Assembly (NCBI GenBank): GCA_009746045.1
Contig: RPFO01000584.1
Coordinates: 1,305,843 to 1,369,842, forward strand
Direction of reading: 5' to 3'
DNA from: Mesostigma viride
Taxonomy: Eukaryota > Streptophyta > Mesostigmatophyceae > Mesostigmatales > Mesostigmataceae
DNA: 64,000 bases
A program made the position numbers and the translations under genes. This document shows positions 13,501 to 23,424 of the stretch, one piece after another; position 1 is the first letter of the stretch, and every line of letters starts with the position of its first letter. Below the pieces are notes generated by a model. That model was given only the letters and a program-made list of their open reading frames with translations, made no database searches and was not told the DNA's origin.

Positions 13501-15682
13501 GTGGGCGGCGGGGCGGGGCTGTCGACGGGCGGCGGGGCGGGGCCGTCGGCGCGCGGGGGCCAGCGGCGCTGCCGGCGCGCGTGGGCGGCGGGGCGGGGCT
13601 GTCGACGGGCGGCGTGGCGGGGCAGTCGGCGCGCGGGGGCCAGCGGCGCTGCCGGCGCGCGTGGGCGCCGGGGCGGGGCTGTCGACGGGCGGCGGGGCGG
13701 GGCAGTCGACGGGCGGCGGGGCAGGGCGGTCGGCGTGCGGGGGGCCAGCGGCGCTGCCGGCGCGCGTGGGCGGCGGGGCGGGGCTGTCAACGGGCGGCGG
13801 GGCGGGGCAGTCGACGGGCGGCGGGGCAGGGCCGTCGGCGTGCGGGGGGCCAGCGGCGCTGCCGGCGCGCGTGGGCGGCGGGCCGGCGCAGCTGGCATGC
13901 GGCGGGGCGGGGCTGTCGACGGGCGGCGGGGCGGGGCAGTCGACGGGCGGCGGGGCAGGGCGGTCGGCGTGCGGGGGGCCAGCGGCGCTGCCGGCGCGCG
14001 TGGGCGGCGGGGCGGGGCTGTCGACGGGCGGCGGGGCGGGGCAGTCGACGGGCGGCGGGGCGGGGCAGCCGGCGCGCGGCGGGCCGGAGGCGCAGCCGGC
14101 GGGCGGCGGAGCGGCACAGCCGGTGCCTGAAAAACGCGGTCGCTCAATGAAGGTGCACCACGCCGTCTTCTTCCAGGTACAGGGCAACGCAGAGACCTGG
14201 TTGTCCTACCGGACCACGGAGTCCCAAAAGACGCCGTGGCAGCCCGCGGGGACTCGACAGGAAGGCGCGCCACGGTGCGGGAAGGCGATGACACAGCCTT
14301 ACAAGTTTGATGCGGAGGGGCGGCCGCTGTTTGGCGTCCGACTTGTGGATCCAGACCGCATTCCGATGTTGCAGGACACCCCAGCCTTCGCACCATTGAA
14401 CATGGAGTTTCTGGGGAAGGAGCTGGAGTCGATCAAAACAAGGGTCGAGAAGTTGCCCCATGGCATCTGGCAGTGGTACTTTCCGCCCGACACCATCAAG
14501 CCAAACGAGGCCTTTTTCGCAAAAGTCCCACATGCCCCTGAGGAGGTGCCTGAGGAGTGGCGCCCTTTGCCGTGGCCATCTCGCGCGGACATCTCCGCCC
14601 TGCGTGAGCACGATGCAGCGCCTGAACCACCACCGACGCAAGAAGAGCACTTCATGGCGTTGGTCGACGCAGAGGCGGTGCGCGTCACCCCGCTGGTAGA
14701 CCGAGTTCTTCATGATGGCCACACACAGCAGGAATGGGCGGCAGAAGACAGGGCCATGACAGCCAAGGTCGCTTACTTGAAGCGCATGCAAGGCGTTGAG
14801 AAAGGCTCCGCTGTTCTATACTGGCACCCTTCAGCTGGTATTCTCTGCAACTCGAAGCTCACGTGGACTCCAGTCCTCTTTGGCATCATCAAGGAGGTGG
14901 TTGCGAAGGAGGATGGCGGCCAACCTTCTATTGAGCTCTTTGTATACCGCGCTAAGCATTTGCGTGACACGTGGCACCCGTGGAACCCAGACATTGCGCA
15001 ATGGCCCCATCCGCCAACCACTGCGGCGCACACGGTGATCATCACCGCGTCAGACCTCGTCTTGACACAAGTGGTGGGCAAGCGAGGTCAGCCGCCCCAT
15101 GCAGTCTCCTTGGGTGCGAACAAAAAGCTCACCAAGGAGTGCCTAAAGGCGCTGAAGGAGGTGCCCTATGACGCGGAACACCCGGTCGTGAAGTGGCAAG
15201 ATGCTGAATGCTCGAAGGGCATCGTCGGCATGGCGAAGGCATGCTGGGAAGGCATAAGGCTGCAGGTCAAGAGTGGCAGCCGCAACCTCGTAGGGCAAGT
15301 CGTGTGTCATTGGGCGTCGGAGCGTGTGACATCCGCGGACGGTCGCACCGAAAGCCGGGACGGCAGGTACCATGGTCGTGTCGCTGTTGTCGACACGCAA
15401 AACGACATGGTAGCCATGTACTGGGGTGCCCGTTGGGAGGAGGACGCGGTTTCTTGTGTGCCTCTCCACGAGCTGGAGGCACAGATCTGCGGGTGCCCCG
15501 GTGTGGTCGTCCCTGCGTTGCAAGCGCCGGATATCACCCTGGCCGAGGCTCGATTGCGCGAGATGGTTCCACCCAGCGACGATGTGGCGGAGAACAACAA
15601 CGCAGGCGCCTCCCGGCGTCGGAAGCGAGCGCTCATCCTTGCCGATGACGATGACGACGACGACGACGACGACGACTGCTGA
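10514..15682 (+). CDS. Giant GHTH.D.D (DUF7869-like) protein, candidate transposase
   Basis: This 1722-residue frame starts at ATG 10514. Residues 1-50 are acidic/Ser-rich. A Zn cluster C307-x8-C316-x2-C319 (CPHNKSTGHCADC) and a His/Arg/Tyr helix follow. D380/D383 lie in NLDKLDHAK, D475 in CLQLDGGSENRN, and H510-T-H512 with D514/D516 in VGHTHADPDQKFG. From memory, this order matches the DUF7869 eukaryotic family, which I infer to be an RNase H-like DDE enzyme. About 590 residues of GC-rich repeats follow (12370-14130). A conserved-looking C-terminal region (14131-15600) contains VYRAKHLRDTWHPWNPD and VAMYWGARWEEDAV, and the protein ends in poly-Asp. No intron is needed. The function as a transposase is inferred from the motif order and the flanking inverted repeats. 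Confidence 0.65.
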   Translation: MDEEWDVPDLVDSDASSEASWGVDSDGSDDDLLHTEMGPGTSSSRAKRSGKKDGARLLASKLKSVDKDIAKARKCGPTCGEHCLEKVGTLLTDTRSWTAFREYLYNQTDQQRMASLCDVIRSAGVGNIEVESPADGGRYKKYIITGPLHVDVVIAGCMYTVTGCASAIRKMAGVTRATWNNLVASVVSAKEYFLTVHPNDLATFGVGLEHAPPERDARGRSEVGEHAAMWMHELVQQIADHDPTHAGVVFMDVMSIKEMHAMYVEDVVAEAGEGAKVLGYNAFYRIWRTYCKGDYFPGQRSPKVVVCPHNKSTGHCADCVELRMRRRGASTEAQRQYVDNQIKQHVALAWFTRQNYWLRRELACAMVAAMLTAILSINLDKLDHAKTYWPKLVGGPDSWGSYAGGMMPFSLFCAAVHGYKAMWFIVLAWVLMTDNLSGSVTVTMLMHILAQLMRDQPWRRAGLPHMPRCLCLQLDGGSENRNHTVLLFAWWLVHVGFFDVVEMHRMLVGHTHADPDQKFGVLVAYMRHAVAGGPSFVHKYPTLESWVAAIEEAFRQPSGAAANCNSTVPAGTEVKVLGVAYDVRNFLTPLQRESFAGWCSTVDWMTGREDQVIKVTRVRGDVVQPACSEAQPAHGGAAPSVRGGAAAAAQPARGGAGQSAGSGAALPVRGGAGQSTGGGAGPSTGGGPAVLPARAGGGAGQSARGGQRRCRRAWAAGRGCRRAAGRGSRRAAGQGRRRAGGQRCCRRAWAAGRGCRRAAGRGSRRAAGQGRRRAGGQRCCRRAWAAGRGCRRAAGRGSRRAGGQRCCRRAWAAGRGCRRAAWRGSQRAGGQRRCRRAWAAGRGCRRAAGRGSRRAAWRGGRRAGGQRRCRRAWAAGRGCRRAAGRGSRRAAGQGGRRAGGQRRCRRAWAAGRGCRRAAGRGSRRAAGQGRRRAGGQRRCRRAWAAGRGCRRAAGRGSRRAGGQRCCRRAWAAGRGCRRAAGRGSRRAGGQRCCRRAWAAGRGCRRAAGRGRRRAGASGAAGARGRRGGAVDGRRGGAVGARGPAALPARVGAGAGLSTGGGAGQSTGGGAGRSACGGPAALPARVGGGAGLSTGGGAGQSTGGGAGPSACGGPAALPARVGGGPAQLACGGAGLSTGGGAGQSTGGGAGRSACGGPAALPARVGGGAGLSTGGGAGQSTGGGAGQPARGGPEAQPAGGGAAQPVPEKRGRSMKVHHAVFFQVQGNAETWLSYRTTESQKTPWQPAGTRQEGAPRCGKAMTQPYKFDAEGRPLFGVRLVDPDRIPMLQDTPAFAPLNMEFLGKELESIKTRVEKLPHGIWQWYFPPDTIKPNEAFFAKVPHAPEEVPEEWRPLPWPSRADISALREHDAAPEPPPTQEEHFMALVDAEAVRVTPLVDRVLHDGHTQQEWAAEDRAMTAKVAYLKRMQGVEKGSAVLYWHPSAGILCNSKLTWTPVLFGIIKEVVAKEDGGQPSIELFVYRAKHLRDTWHPWNPDIAQWPHPPTTAAHTVIITASDLVLTQVVGKRGQPPHAVSLGANKKLTKECLKALKEVPYDAEHPVVKWQDAECSKGIVGMAKACWEGIRLQVKSGSRNLVGQVVCHWASERVTSADGRTESRDGRYHGRVAVVDTQNDMVAMYWGARWEEDAVSCVPLHELEAQICGCPGVVVPALQAPDITLAEARLREMVPPSDDVAENNNAGASRRRKRALILADDDDDDDDDDDC
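12370..14130 (+). repeat. In-frame GC-rich tandem repeat, about 105-bp units
   Basis: Full units of about 105 bp run from ccagcgg.gctgccggcgcg through two or three cggcggggcggggc.gtcgacgg blocks. Shorter variants omit blocks. Differences of one G (ggggg versus gggggg before ccagcgg) shift the reading frame between units. No frame contains a stop, so the 1722-residue protein passes through Gly-Ala-, Arg- and Pro-rich versions of the same DNA. Long Pro/Arg-rich antisense frames here are artefacts. Confidence 0.92.
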
Positions 15683-15689
15683 AGCGCGA

Positions 15690-15990
15690 GCAGCGGTTGT
15701 TGTCATTGAGCTGCTCATGTGCTGCTGCTGCTGCTGCTGCTGCTGTGCTGCCATGCTACTGTTGCTGCATTGCTGCCGTGCTGCTGTTGTGCTGTTGTGC
15801 TGATGTGTTGCTGCATTGCTGCCGTGCCGCTGATGTATTGCTGTCGTGCTGCTGCCGTGCTGCTGTGTTGATGCACTGCTGCATTACGGCCGTGCTGCTG
15901 AGCTACAGTTGTGCTGCTGCTGTGCTACGGTCATGCTGCTGCTGTGTTGCTGGGCTGATGTGTTGTTGCATTGATGTAGTGGCTATTGTT
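15690..15990. repeat. Degenerate CTG-rich repeat downstream of the giant gene
   Basis: Runs of ctgctg with frequent gtgctg/ttgctg interruptions start just after the stop codon. They resemble the CTG material at 6780-7380 on the other side of the element. Confidence 0.7.
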
Positions 15991-15999
15991 CCGCTACTA

Positions 16000-16850
16000 C
16001 AATTTGCTACTGATGCCGCTGCTGGTGCTTTTTTGCATGGCAGTGCCCGCTATGTTCACACCACTGTTGCCGCGGTTGGTATCGCGTGATTTCCACCGGT
16101 TGTGCGTTGACATGTGTTACTCATGCATTTCCCGCTATATTTGGTAGCACGCGGTTTCGCGTTAGTTAGGTGCAGACAGCTGCATGTAGACAAACATCTT
16201 GTTTAAGTCGGTCAATTAACGGTTCTTGACGCATCATGGTCCAAGTCGACCGACCTGTAGGGACCAGTAGAGCAATTGTCTAGGAGAAAGAGCGTGATCG
16301 CTGCAGAAGCCGCGTGGCAGCCGTGGCTGTACCTGTAGTACGACCTGCATATATATGGATACTGTATTTGGATACTGGGTTGTTTATCAATTCTGGTTTT
16401 AATTTATTTAGTGTACCTGGTGTTGGCATGCCAACTCAGTGCTAAACTACTTTATGCACAATGATGCAACTTGATGCTATAGTGACGTGCCACGATGTAA
16501 CTTTATTAACTTCACCATTAGTCATGGGGTCAATAGGATTGCTCATTATGCCATGTTAACATGAACCATGGGTTACGTAATAGTGAAAACAGTAATCATG
16601 ATGCTCCACTTGAAGTCTCCAACATGGTCATGTTTGGAATTTTATTGATCATATTTACAATATATGAAAAGAGACAACAAACGTGGAAGCATGGCACGCC
16701 GAGGCCGATAATATATGTGTGAAATATGAAAAGAGACAACATCTTTGGCAAGCATGATCATATCATGCTTGCCAAACATATGAATGATATCGACCATGTC
16801 CAGAAACCATGTTTGCCAATGGTGCATTTAGGATACATTTGAAGCTGTGC
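16000..16850. other. Non-coding right arm of the candidate transposon
   Basis: I see no ORF. Two aagagacaac motifs (16669-16678 and 16731-16740) echo agacaa motifs at 5762-5831 in the left arm. An imperfect hairpin, atgatcatatcatgcttgcc against ggcaagcatgatc, lies at 16740-16780. Confidence 0.4.
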
Positions 16851-16885
16851 AAATGTATCCTAATCCGGTAAAACCACCCCATGCC
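16851..16885 (-). repeat. Right terminal inverted repeat
   Basis: This 35-bp sequence is the inverted copy of 5608-5641. With the adjacent ttaggatacatttg at 16828-16841 it can form a 13-bp-stem hairpin around aagctgtg. Confidence 0.6.
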
Positions 16886-18048
16886 ATCAATGCATCCACA
16901 ACATGACGCGCCACAGTCGAGTACTGCAAAAGATATTGCAAAGCCCAAAATAGCTCAGTCCATTTTGTAGGACCAAGTTTTGGGGGGTGTTTTCCTAGCA
17001 CTACCGTACAGGTAAGTTATTTCAATGTGGCGCAAAACATCATAGCTGGCCGCACGTGCATCCTCCAACACATTGCCAGCTTATAAACCTGGCAGCAGCT
17101 CACTCTATATAATTCTGCTATTGTAAAGGCAGTGCCATGCATGGAGCACGAAGCACGTCACTGTGGCACGTGCAAGGACCAACGTATCCTGTACGCTATG
17201 AACAACTCCAAATGACTGATAAGAAGAAAACAAACAAAAGTAGCGACTTGCTGACGCTTCAAAGCAAGCGGGTACCAGGCATCTCCTTGACTGTCTCTAG
17301 CGCACCACAAACGCTTAAGAAGAAGGTGGACTTGGCCAGAATACCGCGAAGATGCATGCCTAAACCTGGACAGAAAATCTGTCCCCCTGAGTTGTTAAAG
17401 GGAGGGAAAGCATCGTATCATCACTCTGATCATTATAACAGATGATATCTAACGTTATACTGGTCAACATTCACGTGGTAGCACATGCTAAAAGCAGTCA
17501 AAATAGTGTCCGACATCTGGCCGATGTACTGTGATGTACTAACCAACCATCACAACCTGATGTGCAGAAGCAACGAAAAGACACTCATGAACCCTCGATC
17601 ACAGCCCCGATATTGGTCCCGGAACAATAAACCACACACACGCGGTCACTGAGACATGCGGTGATCTCTCCTTTCACTTCAGCTGGCTCCATCACAACAT
17701 CGATGGCGAATGGTGGTCAAATCAGCTCCCTTGCAAACCTGGAAAAATGGCCTGGGGAGGCTTTGTTGCATCCTAGAGCGAAAGCAAAGTTGGAGTGACA
17801 CGGATGCAGGATATTCTCTGGGGTGCCTGAGGATTCGTGCTTGCCTTCAACCGCTTCTTCTGCATGCCAGTCAGCTTGAATGCCCTTGCAGAGGCACTAC
17901 GGAACTTTTTGCACCATTGTTCAACTTTGCAGCATCTCTGAACTTGCGTGCGTGTGTGTTTTGTGCGGCTAAATGCATGGCTGTGATGGCTTTTCTGGGC
18001 CTGAGTTGGTCGTGTTTGCCTGAGTGTCCCTTCCAGTTATATACAACG
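16886..18048. other. Interval without a supportable gene
   Basis: A 102-residue Lys-rich frame at 17137-17445 begins with ATG, but I recognise no domain, splice structure or codon pattern. The remainder is unremarkable. A 14-bp repeat (agttatatacaacg) at 18035-18048 abuts the first palindrome. Confidence 0.35.
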
Positions 18049-19309
18049 AGTTATATACAACGATTCCTTACGGAATCGATACTAAGCGCTTAGTATCGAT
18101 TCCGTAAGGAATCGTTGTATATAACTAAAACTTTTGCTTGCGCCGGCAAGGCTAAGGCCGATACTAGTCGGGTCATCGAATTGGCTATTCGATTATCGAA
18201 GTTGCCTATCCGACCATCGAACTTTCCTATTAGATTATCGAATTTTCCTTGTTCGATTGTCGAAATTTCCTAGTCGACAGGGGGTCAGAGGCCAGCGGCC
18301 TATCATACTCGGTGCCCAGCGAGCCACCAAACTAGGCCTAGTCGATTATAGCGAGACATCGCGTGGAAATTAGCCGATTTCGGGGACTTAGCCGATTTTC
18401 GGAGCGACGTCGAACAACACAGATGATTAGCCGGTTGAGCACATCCTATCAGTCGAATAGCTAGCGCTGGTACTCCGCCTAGTCAGCGGAGAGCACTTGC
18501 CTTTTTCGATTAACATAGCACATTAGGCCGAACGATTAGCGTCCGCAACGTTATTCGCATTTCTAGGCGAAAAATCCACCCCCGGAACGATCCTAGCGGG
18601 ATTCGAACCCGGGATGCCGGCGTGTCGCAACAGTCTTAGTTACAGTATATACAACGATTCCTTACGGAATCGATACTAAGCGCTTAGTATCGATTCCGTA
18701 AGGAATCGTTGTATATAACTAAAACTTTTGCTTGCGCCGGCAAGGCTAAGGCCGATACTAGTCGGGTCATCGAATTGGCTATTCGATTATCGAAGTTGCC
18801 TATCCGACCATCGAACTTTCCTATTAGATTATCGAATTTTCCTTGTTCGATTGTCGAAATTTCCTAGTCGACAGGGGGTCAGAGGCCAGCGGCCTATCAT
18901 ACTCGGTGCCCAGCGAGCCACCAAACTAGGCCTAGTCGATTATAGCGAGACATCGCGTGGAAATTAGCCGATTTCGGGGACTTAGCCGATTTTCGGAGCG
19001 ACGTCGAACAACACAGATGATTAGCCGGTTGAGCACATCCTATCAGTCGAATAGCTAGCGCTGGTACTCCGCCTAGTCAGCGGAGAGCACTTGCCTTTTT
19101 CGATTAACATAGCACATTAGGCCGAACGATTAGCGTCCGCAACGTTATTCGCATTTCTAGGCGAAAAATCCACCCCCGGAACGATCCTAGCGGGATTCGA
19201 ACCCGGGATGCCGGCGTGTCGCAACAGTCTTAGTTATATACAACGATTCCTTACGGAATCGATACTAAGCGCTTAGTATCGATTCCGTAAGGAATCGTTG
19301 TATATAACT
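18049..19309. repeat. Palindrome-unit array: P-U-P-U-P, 594-bp period
   Basis: Three 78-bp palindromes centred on aagc/gctt (18049-18126, 18643-18720, 19232-19309) alternate with two nearly identical units of about 515 bp. The first and third palindromes are perfect inverted repeats; the second has altered outer bases (cagtatat instead of agttatat). The short frames inside the units are identical because the DNA is duplicated. The array looks like a tandemly inserted foldback or SINE-like element. Confidence 0.9.
18595..18640 (-). other. tRNA-like 3' half with B box (copy 1; copy 2 at 19189-19234)
   Basis: The minus strand reads ggttcgaatcc (18599-18609 and 19193-19203), a perfect Pol III B box, inside cgggttcgaatcccg, which forms a T-arm. 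Upstream aagactgttgcgac resembles a tRNA D-to-anticodon region, but the palindrome replaces the 5' acceptor and A-box side. No intact tRNA folds, so I read it as a tRNA-derived SINE-like remnant. Confidence 0.4.
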
Positions 19310-19324
19310 CTTCCCCATGTGCAG

Positions 19325-20055
19325 GATCGTCAAACGACGTCTGTAACGTGACCTTCACCGGCGGGGATAACGCTTCCGTAGCCGCCACCTGTGCCAAGGA
19401 CGTGGCTGCAGAAGCGTTGGTGGAGATTATCATCGGCAGCTGCATTGCGTCTGACTTCGATCTACCCAAGTTTGCGTCGGCGTTGGCCGTGCAAATGTTT
19501 TACACCGTACCACGTTGCGCGATCGAGGTGTCGGCGGAGATGTCGTCGGGCGCTGGCAATACTAAGAGGCATCTGCTGCAGGCAAATGTTTCGGTCACAA
19601 TAGCCCTCCGTCTGCACGTGGGCGACTTGCCGTCCGGCGAGAAGCTGCAGGACTTGCTTGACTCGCCAGCCTTTTCCCTCTTTGTCGCTGAATACTTTGA
19701 GGATGTACTGGGGACTGTCCTTACCGTCAGGGTTTTGTACAGCGGAGTCTCGATGCTCTCATCTGCCACGTCTGACCCACACTTCACGACCACCCGCGGC
19801 GACAAGTTTGACTTCAACGGTGAGGCGGGCAGCAGCTACTGCATCGTGAGCGACAAGCAGCTGCAGGTGAATGCTCACTTCATGGGCGCCACAAGCAGCA
19901 ATGTCCTACCTGGGGGGGGAATCTCCAAGCTGGACACACGTACGTGGATGGACCAGGTAGCCGTGCTGGCTGGAATGGACCGGCTGCTGGTGGAGGCGGA
20001 GGGGCCGGCAGGTTCTCATGTCGCGACTTCGCTCGGCACGGTCTCTGTGAACGGG
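19325..20055 (+). CDS. Internal exon with VWD-like domain (partial gene)
   Basis: An open frame runs between a plausible acceptor (tgtgcag, 19318-19324) and donor (GTGAG at 20056). The start at 19348 offered by simple ORF calling is a GTG; the frame is open further upstream, as expected for an internal exon. The C-terminal part carries SDPHFTTTRGDKFDFNGEAG followed by a Tyr-Cys and a QVNAHF segment, the hallmark start of von Willebrand D-like modules in secreted proteins. Upstream is a SEA-like alternating region (SPAFSLFVAEYFEDVLGTV). The product would be extracellular or cell-wall associated. Neighbouring exons are not evident; the palindrome array ends only 15 bp before the acceptor. Confidence 0.5.
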
Positions 20056-21260
20056 GTGAGTGGACCAGGTTTGGCAAACTCTTGATTAAAATTAGATGCC
20101 ATGTATAAGTCAGTGGCCAAATTCTAGGTGCCGAATTTTTAATGCCGAAAACATTCGTTGTACTGTCCCTCTCATACCACTGTGAGCGCACCTGGTGGAG
20201 CTGGCCATGGCTTGGGAGTTCGTGCCAGACTTGATCAATCTAGCATGCCGAAAAGCTGCCCATGAACTCATTAAGGTTGATGAGATTACTAAGCTTACGA
20301 GTTTTACATGAAATGAGTTTAGAGGTATATAGACCGTAATTTTGTTTACATGAAATTAGAGAGCAAATTTCATGAAAATGGTTAGCTTATTTCGCGAAAT
20401 TAAATATATATTTTCACATTTTCAATATGATAATTTTTTATGACATAAGTTTGTAAACGATAGTGTGTCATCACGAAATGTGTATAGTTCGCAACATCGA
20501 CGACTTTATTCAACTACCATCAATTGCGTTGGGGCTTTACATGAAAGTATTGTCTCGGGGCGTAGAGTAGAATGCCTCCTTGCAGTGGTGATAGTATGTT
20601 TTTTGTGCGCTTGAAACAGCATTTATGAAGGCTTCTTATTGATATCCATAAAAACTTCAAGAACTTGCTGGTTATCATCAAGCTAGTTGTCGTCATTAAT
20701 GTATGGTCAGGTTCTGTGCGTGGGATGTATCTTCACGAGGGTGTGCCCGACTTATCAAACGGGAGGCTTTCAGGCGCACCTGGGTTAGAGACGCTGCCTC
20801 TTATGTACATACGATCCTGTATTTAGAGAGGTTTTGTAATATTTCATTTCTTGGTAAGCCTCTCATCTTCTTTCCGAGACACTGCCGCCAGGTAATATGC
20901 CATTCTGGGCTGCTGCATCGCCAGATTCCTGGCAAGTACTATGCATGGCTGTGATTTGGCAAGGCGCAAGCCAGGGTATTTCGGCAGGGTTTTGGAAGGA
21001 GGTTGCTCAAACGCACTTAGCTTTGTGTGAGCATGCATCAGGATGCGGAATCTTTTTAGCGGCGGCTTTACTAATGCCCAGAGTCTGACAAGCTGGAGGT
21101 TGTTTCTTCCCAATATATATTAAAAATATAATTACTTACAGCAGAGTGAAATCACTCAAACCAAAGCAAACGCCCAGCTATAAACCTATATACAGAGCCA
21201 TGTCAAAGCTCTATACTACGAAGTACGATAAGACCAATGGAAACGCCTAACGGGAGGAAC
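20056..21260. other. Non-coding interval and LINE A 3' flank
   Basis: AT-rich DNA with no domain-bearing frame. Sequence from about 21110 (cccaatatatattaaaa) to 21260 may be the 3' UTR of the minus-strand LINE that follows. No clear poly(A) or tail repeat is visible. Confidence 0.4.
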
Positions 21261-23424
21261 CTAATAGCCCTGCTGCACCGCAAAATCAGCCCGCGTACGG
21301 CGGAGCATGATGTCCGCCATGGCCCGAGTCAGCGCCACCGACAAGCGCTGACGCCAATATGACGTCCAGGTCCGCGCCGACCATGGGGCCCGCTGGCCCT
21401 CCAGGTCCAGCCGGTCCTCCCGGAGCCGGCAACACTCCTTGAAGAAGGCGGAGGTCAGGGGCCCCATGGCCCCAAACTCCTCCAGGACAAAGGGCACCAC
21501 ACGATGGTGCCCGACGTCGCCGTAGGCCAGGAGCTTGGCCCGCTCCGCCCGGTCCGCCGTGTAACCTGCCGTGAGGGAGGCCCCAGCCACGTGGCTAAGA
21601 GCCAAGGGCCGCGCCACCGAAACGTCAATAAGCAGATGCCGGCCACCCCCCTCAAAGTCCAGCACCACGATGTCAGGCCGGTGGTTGGGGGAATAGAAGG
21701 CAGCGCCATCCGCATCCTCGGACCGGATGTTCGCGTGGGGGAAAACCGACCGAATCATGGCGAGCACCACCGTCAGGAGGACAGTGTGCAAATACAAATA
21801 CCAATTCTGATTCTGTTGGCCCCCCATGCAGGCAAGGTAGTGAGTCCCCGTGGGATCCAGCGGCTGCCCACAGCTACCACAAGGCCGCCCGGCCGGAACA
21901 AGAGGCTGCGGGGCAAATAGCTGGTGCCGGAGCGCCACCGAGTAGTGGCTGGGAGCCAAGGCGAATGGGGGGGCCATGGGAAGAGCACGAAGGTACGCCG
22001 AGCCCACACTCCGCAAGGAAAGCGAGAACAGCCACGCACGTCCCTGGGCGTTGAGGTCCGCGAAAAGAGCAATCCAATCAGCCGTGTGCAGAATACCCGC
22101 GTAGGTTTTCTGGTGTTTATCGATGACGCGAGCAGGGAATGCGGCGGGAGATTGAACGGAGGCGACCGAGGGAGTGCCGCGAGGGAGGTGGCGCTGTACC
22201 GCCTGAGCGGCACGGACGGGAGAACAGGCCTGCTGGATCTCAGCATAGGCCTCCTGGATGGCGGTGACGAAGGGCAAAGGGCTGCTGGGGTCCAGGAGGT
22301 CAGGCGCTGCCGTTGCCAAAAGGGGCAGGAGCCGGCAGCTTTCCGCCCACGACTGAGCGACGGAGCCCAAAAAGGCTGCTGGGGCCAGCCGGGCGGCACG
22401 AGTCAGACCGCAGCCACCCATCCGTGCAGGCAGGGAGGCAATGCGAATAGCATGTGGCGGGAGGTCGGGGCCCGGGACCAGCTGCGCCAAGGCCGACTGG
22501 ATGCGTTCGTCGTGGCCCTCGGCGGCCAGCCGGACCTGAGACGGAAGAGCGCCCCGGAGCCAGTGAACGACGCGAGGGTGAGCGCAAAACCACAGAAGCA
22601 GACCCTTGGTCTGCGAATCATGAAGGCGCGCAATCAAGGGCAGTACCTCAGTGCGTGCCTCGAGGGCGGCCCGCAGAGCATCGATGACAAACGCGGGGTC
22701 GCCAACCGGAACGCCGAGGACATCCAACCCATGGAGGCGCTCGTCCCGGCCCAAGAGCTGGGGCGGAAAGCCGGAGCAATCACCTTGGGGCGAGTACACC
22801 GCGCACTTGGCAAGGGTCAACTGGAGGTTGATGTCGGCCACCGCGGTCTGCAGTGCCAGCAGAGCCGCGGTGGTGTCCGGCACAGGGCCCAGAAGGTAGA
22901 TATCATCCAAGTAGGCCTGAATAGCGACCGCCGGGTGGGCAGCATGGACCGCTTGGAGGCAACCCTGGAGGGGGGCGGCAAAGTACAGGGGTCCCAGGGG
23001 GTCCCCTTGCTGGGTGCCCGACCGCGACAGCAGGCCGCCGCGAGTGCCGTCCTCCATGATGTGAACCAGTTGGCCGGGCTGGCCGTAGCACACGGCTGTC
23101 CAAGCGTACAAGTCCTCGAAGGACTCCATGACGGCCGCAAACATGCTGGCGCGGGACAGACTGTTGAACGCGTTGTGGCAGTCGACCTTGACGACAGCGT
23201 GGGTGGGGTGGGCCTCGAGGTAGGCCTGCACCGAATGGATGAGGATATCCGCCCCGCCTGGAGTCGTCACCCCCAGCTGGGCCGCCACCGAGGTCTCACC
23301 CGCTGCGAGGGGCGGGCAGAAAAAGGCACGGAGCTCGGGCGCCTTTTGGCGGCAGATCACTTTGCCCACGAGCTTGCGGAGCACCTCACCGCAGGCGATC
23401 GGGCGCACCTTGCCCTCGGGGGGG
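21261..23424 (-). CDS. pol: LINE A reverse transcriptase and restriction-like endonuclease segment
   Basis: This frame opens at 23471; the LINE-homologous reading begins after the G-run at 23418-23425. RT motifs: KVRPIACGEVLRKL near residue 21, KVDCHNAFN (D97), GTQQGDPLGPLYF near 152, and AYLDDIYLLG (D189, D190). A second D is in place, so the palm looks catalytically complete. The zinc motif CGSCGQPLDPTGTHYLAC (531-548) is followed by the nuclease signature HRPDIVVLDF (D600) and LLIDVSVARP (D616). The C-terminus ends naturally at GY-stop. YLDD in place of the usual F/YADD of LINEs is a family feature also seen (as YMDD) in the copy at 27104-30649. The 549-residue antisense frame is a shadow. 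Confidence 0.88.

Noticed and set aside
12357-14396. 679-residue Pro/Arg-rich minus frame and similar long frames over the GC repeat
   Set aside because: Stop-free in all frames because of GC-rich repeats; no domain.
17137-17445. 102-residue Lys-rich ORF
   Set aside because: ATG present, but no homology, splice or context support.
18595-18640. Intact tRNA gene
   Set aside because: T-arm and B box present, but acceptor and D-arm side replaced by the palindrome.
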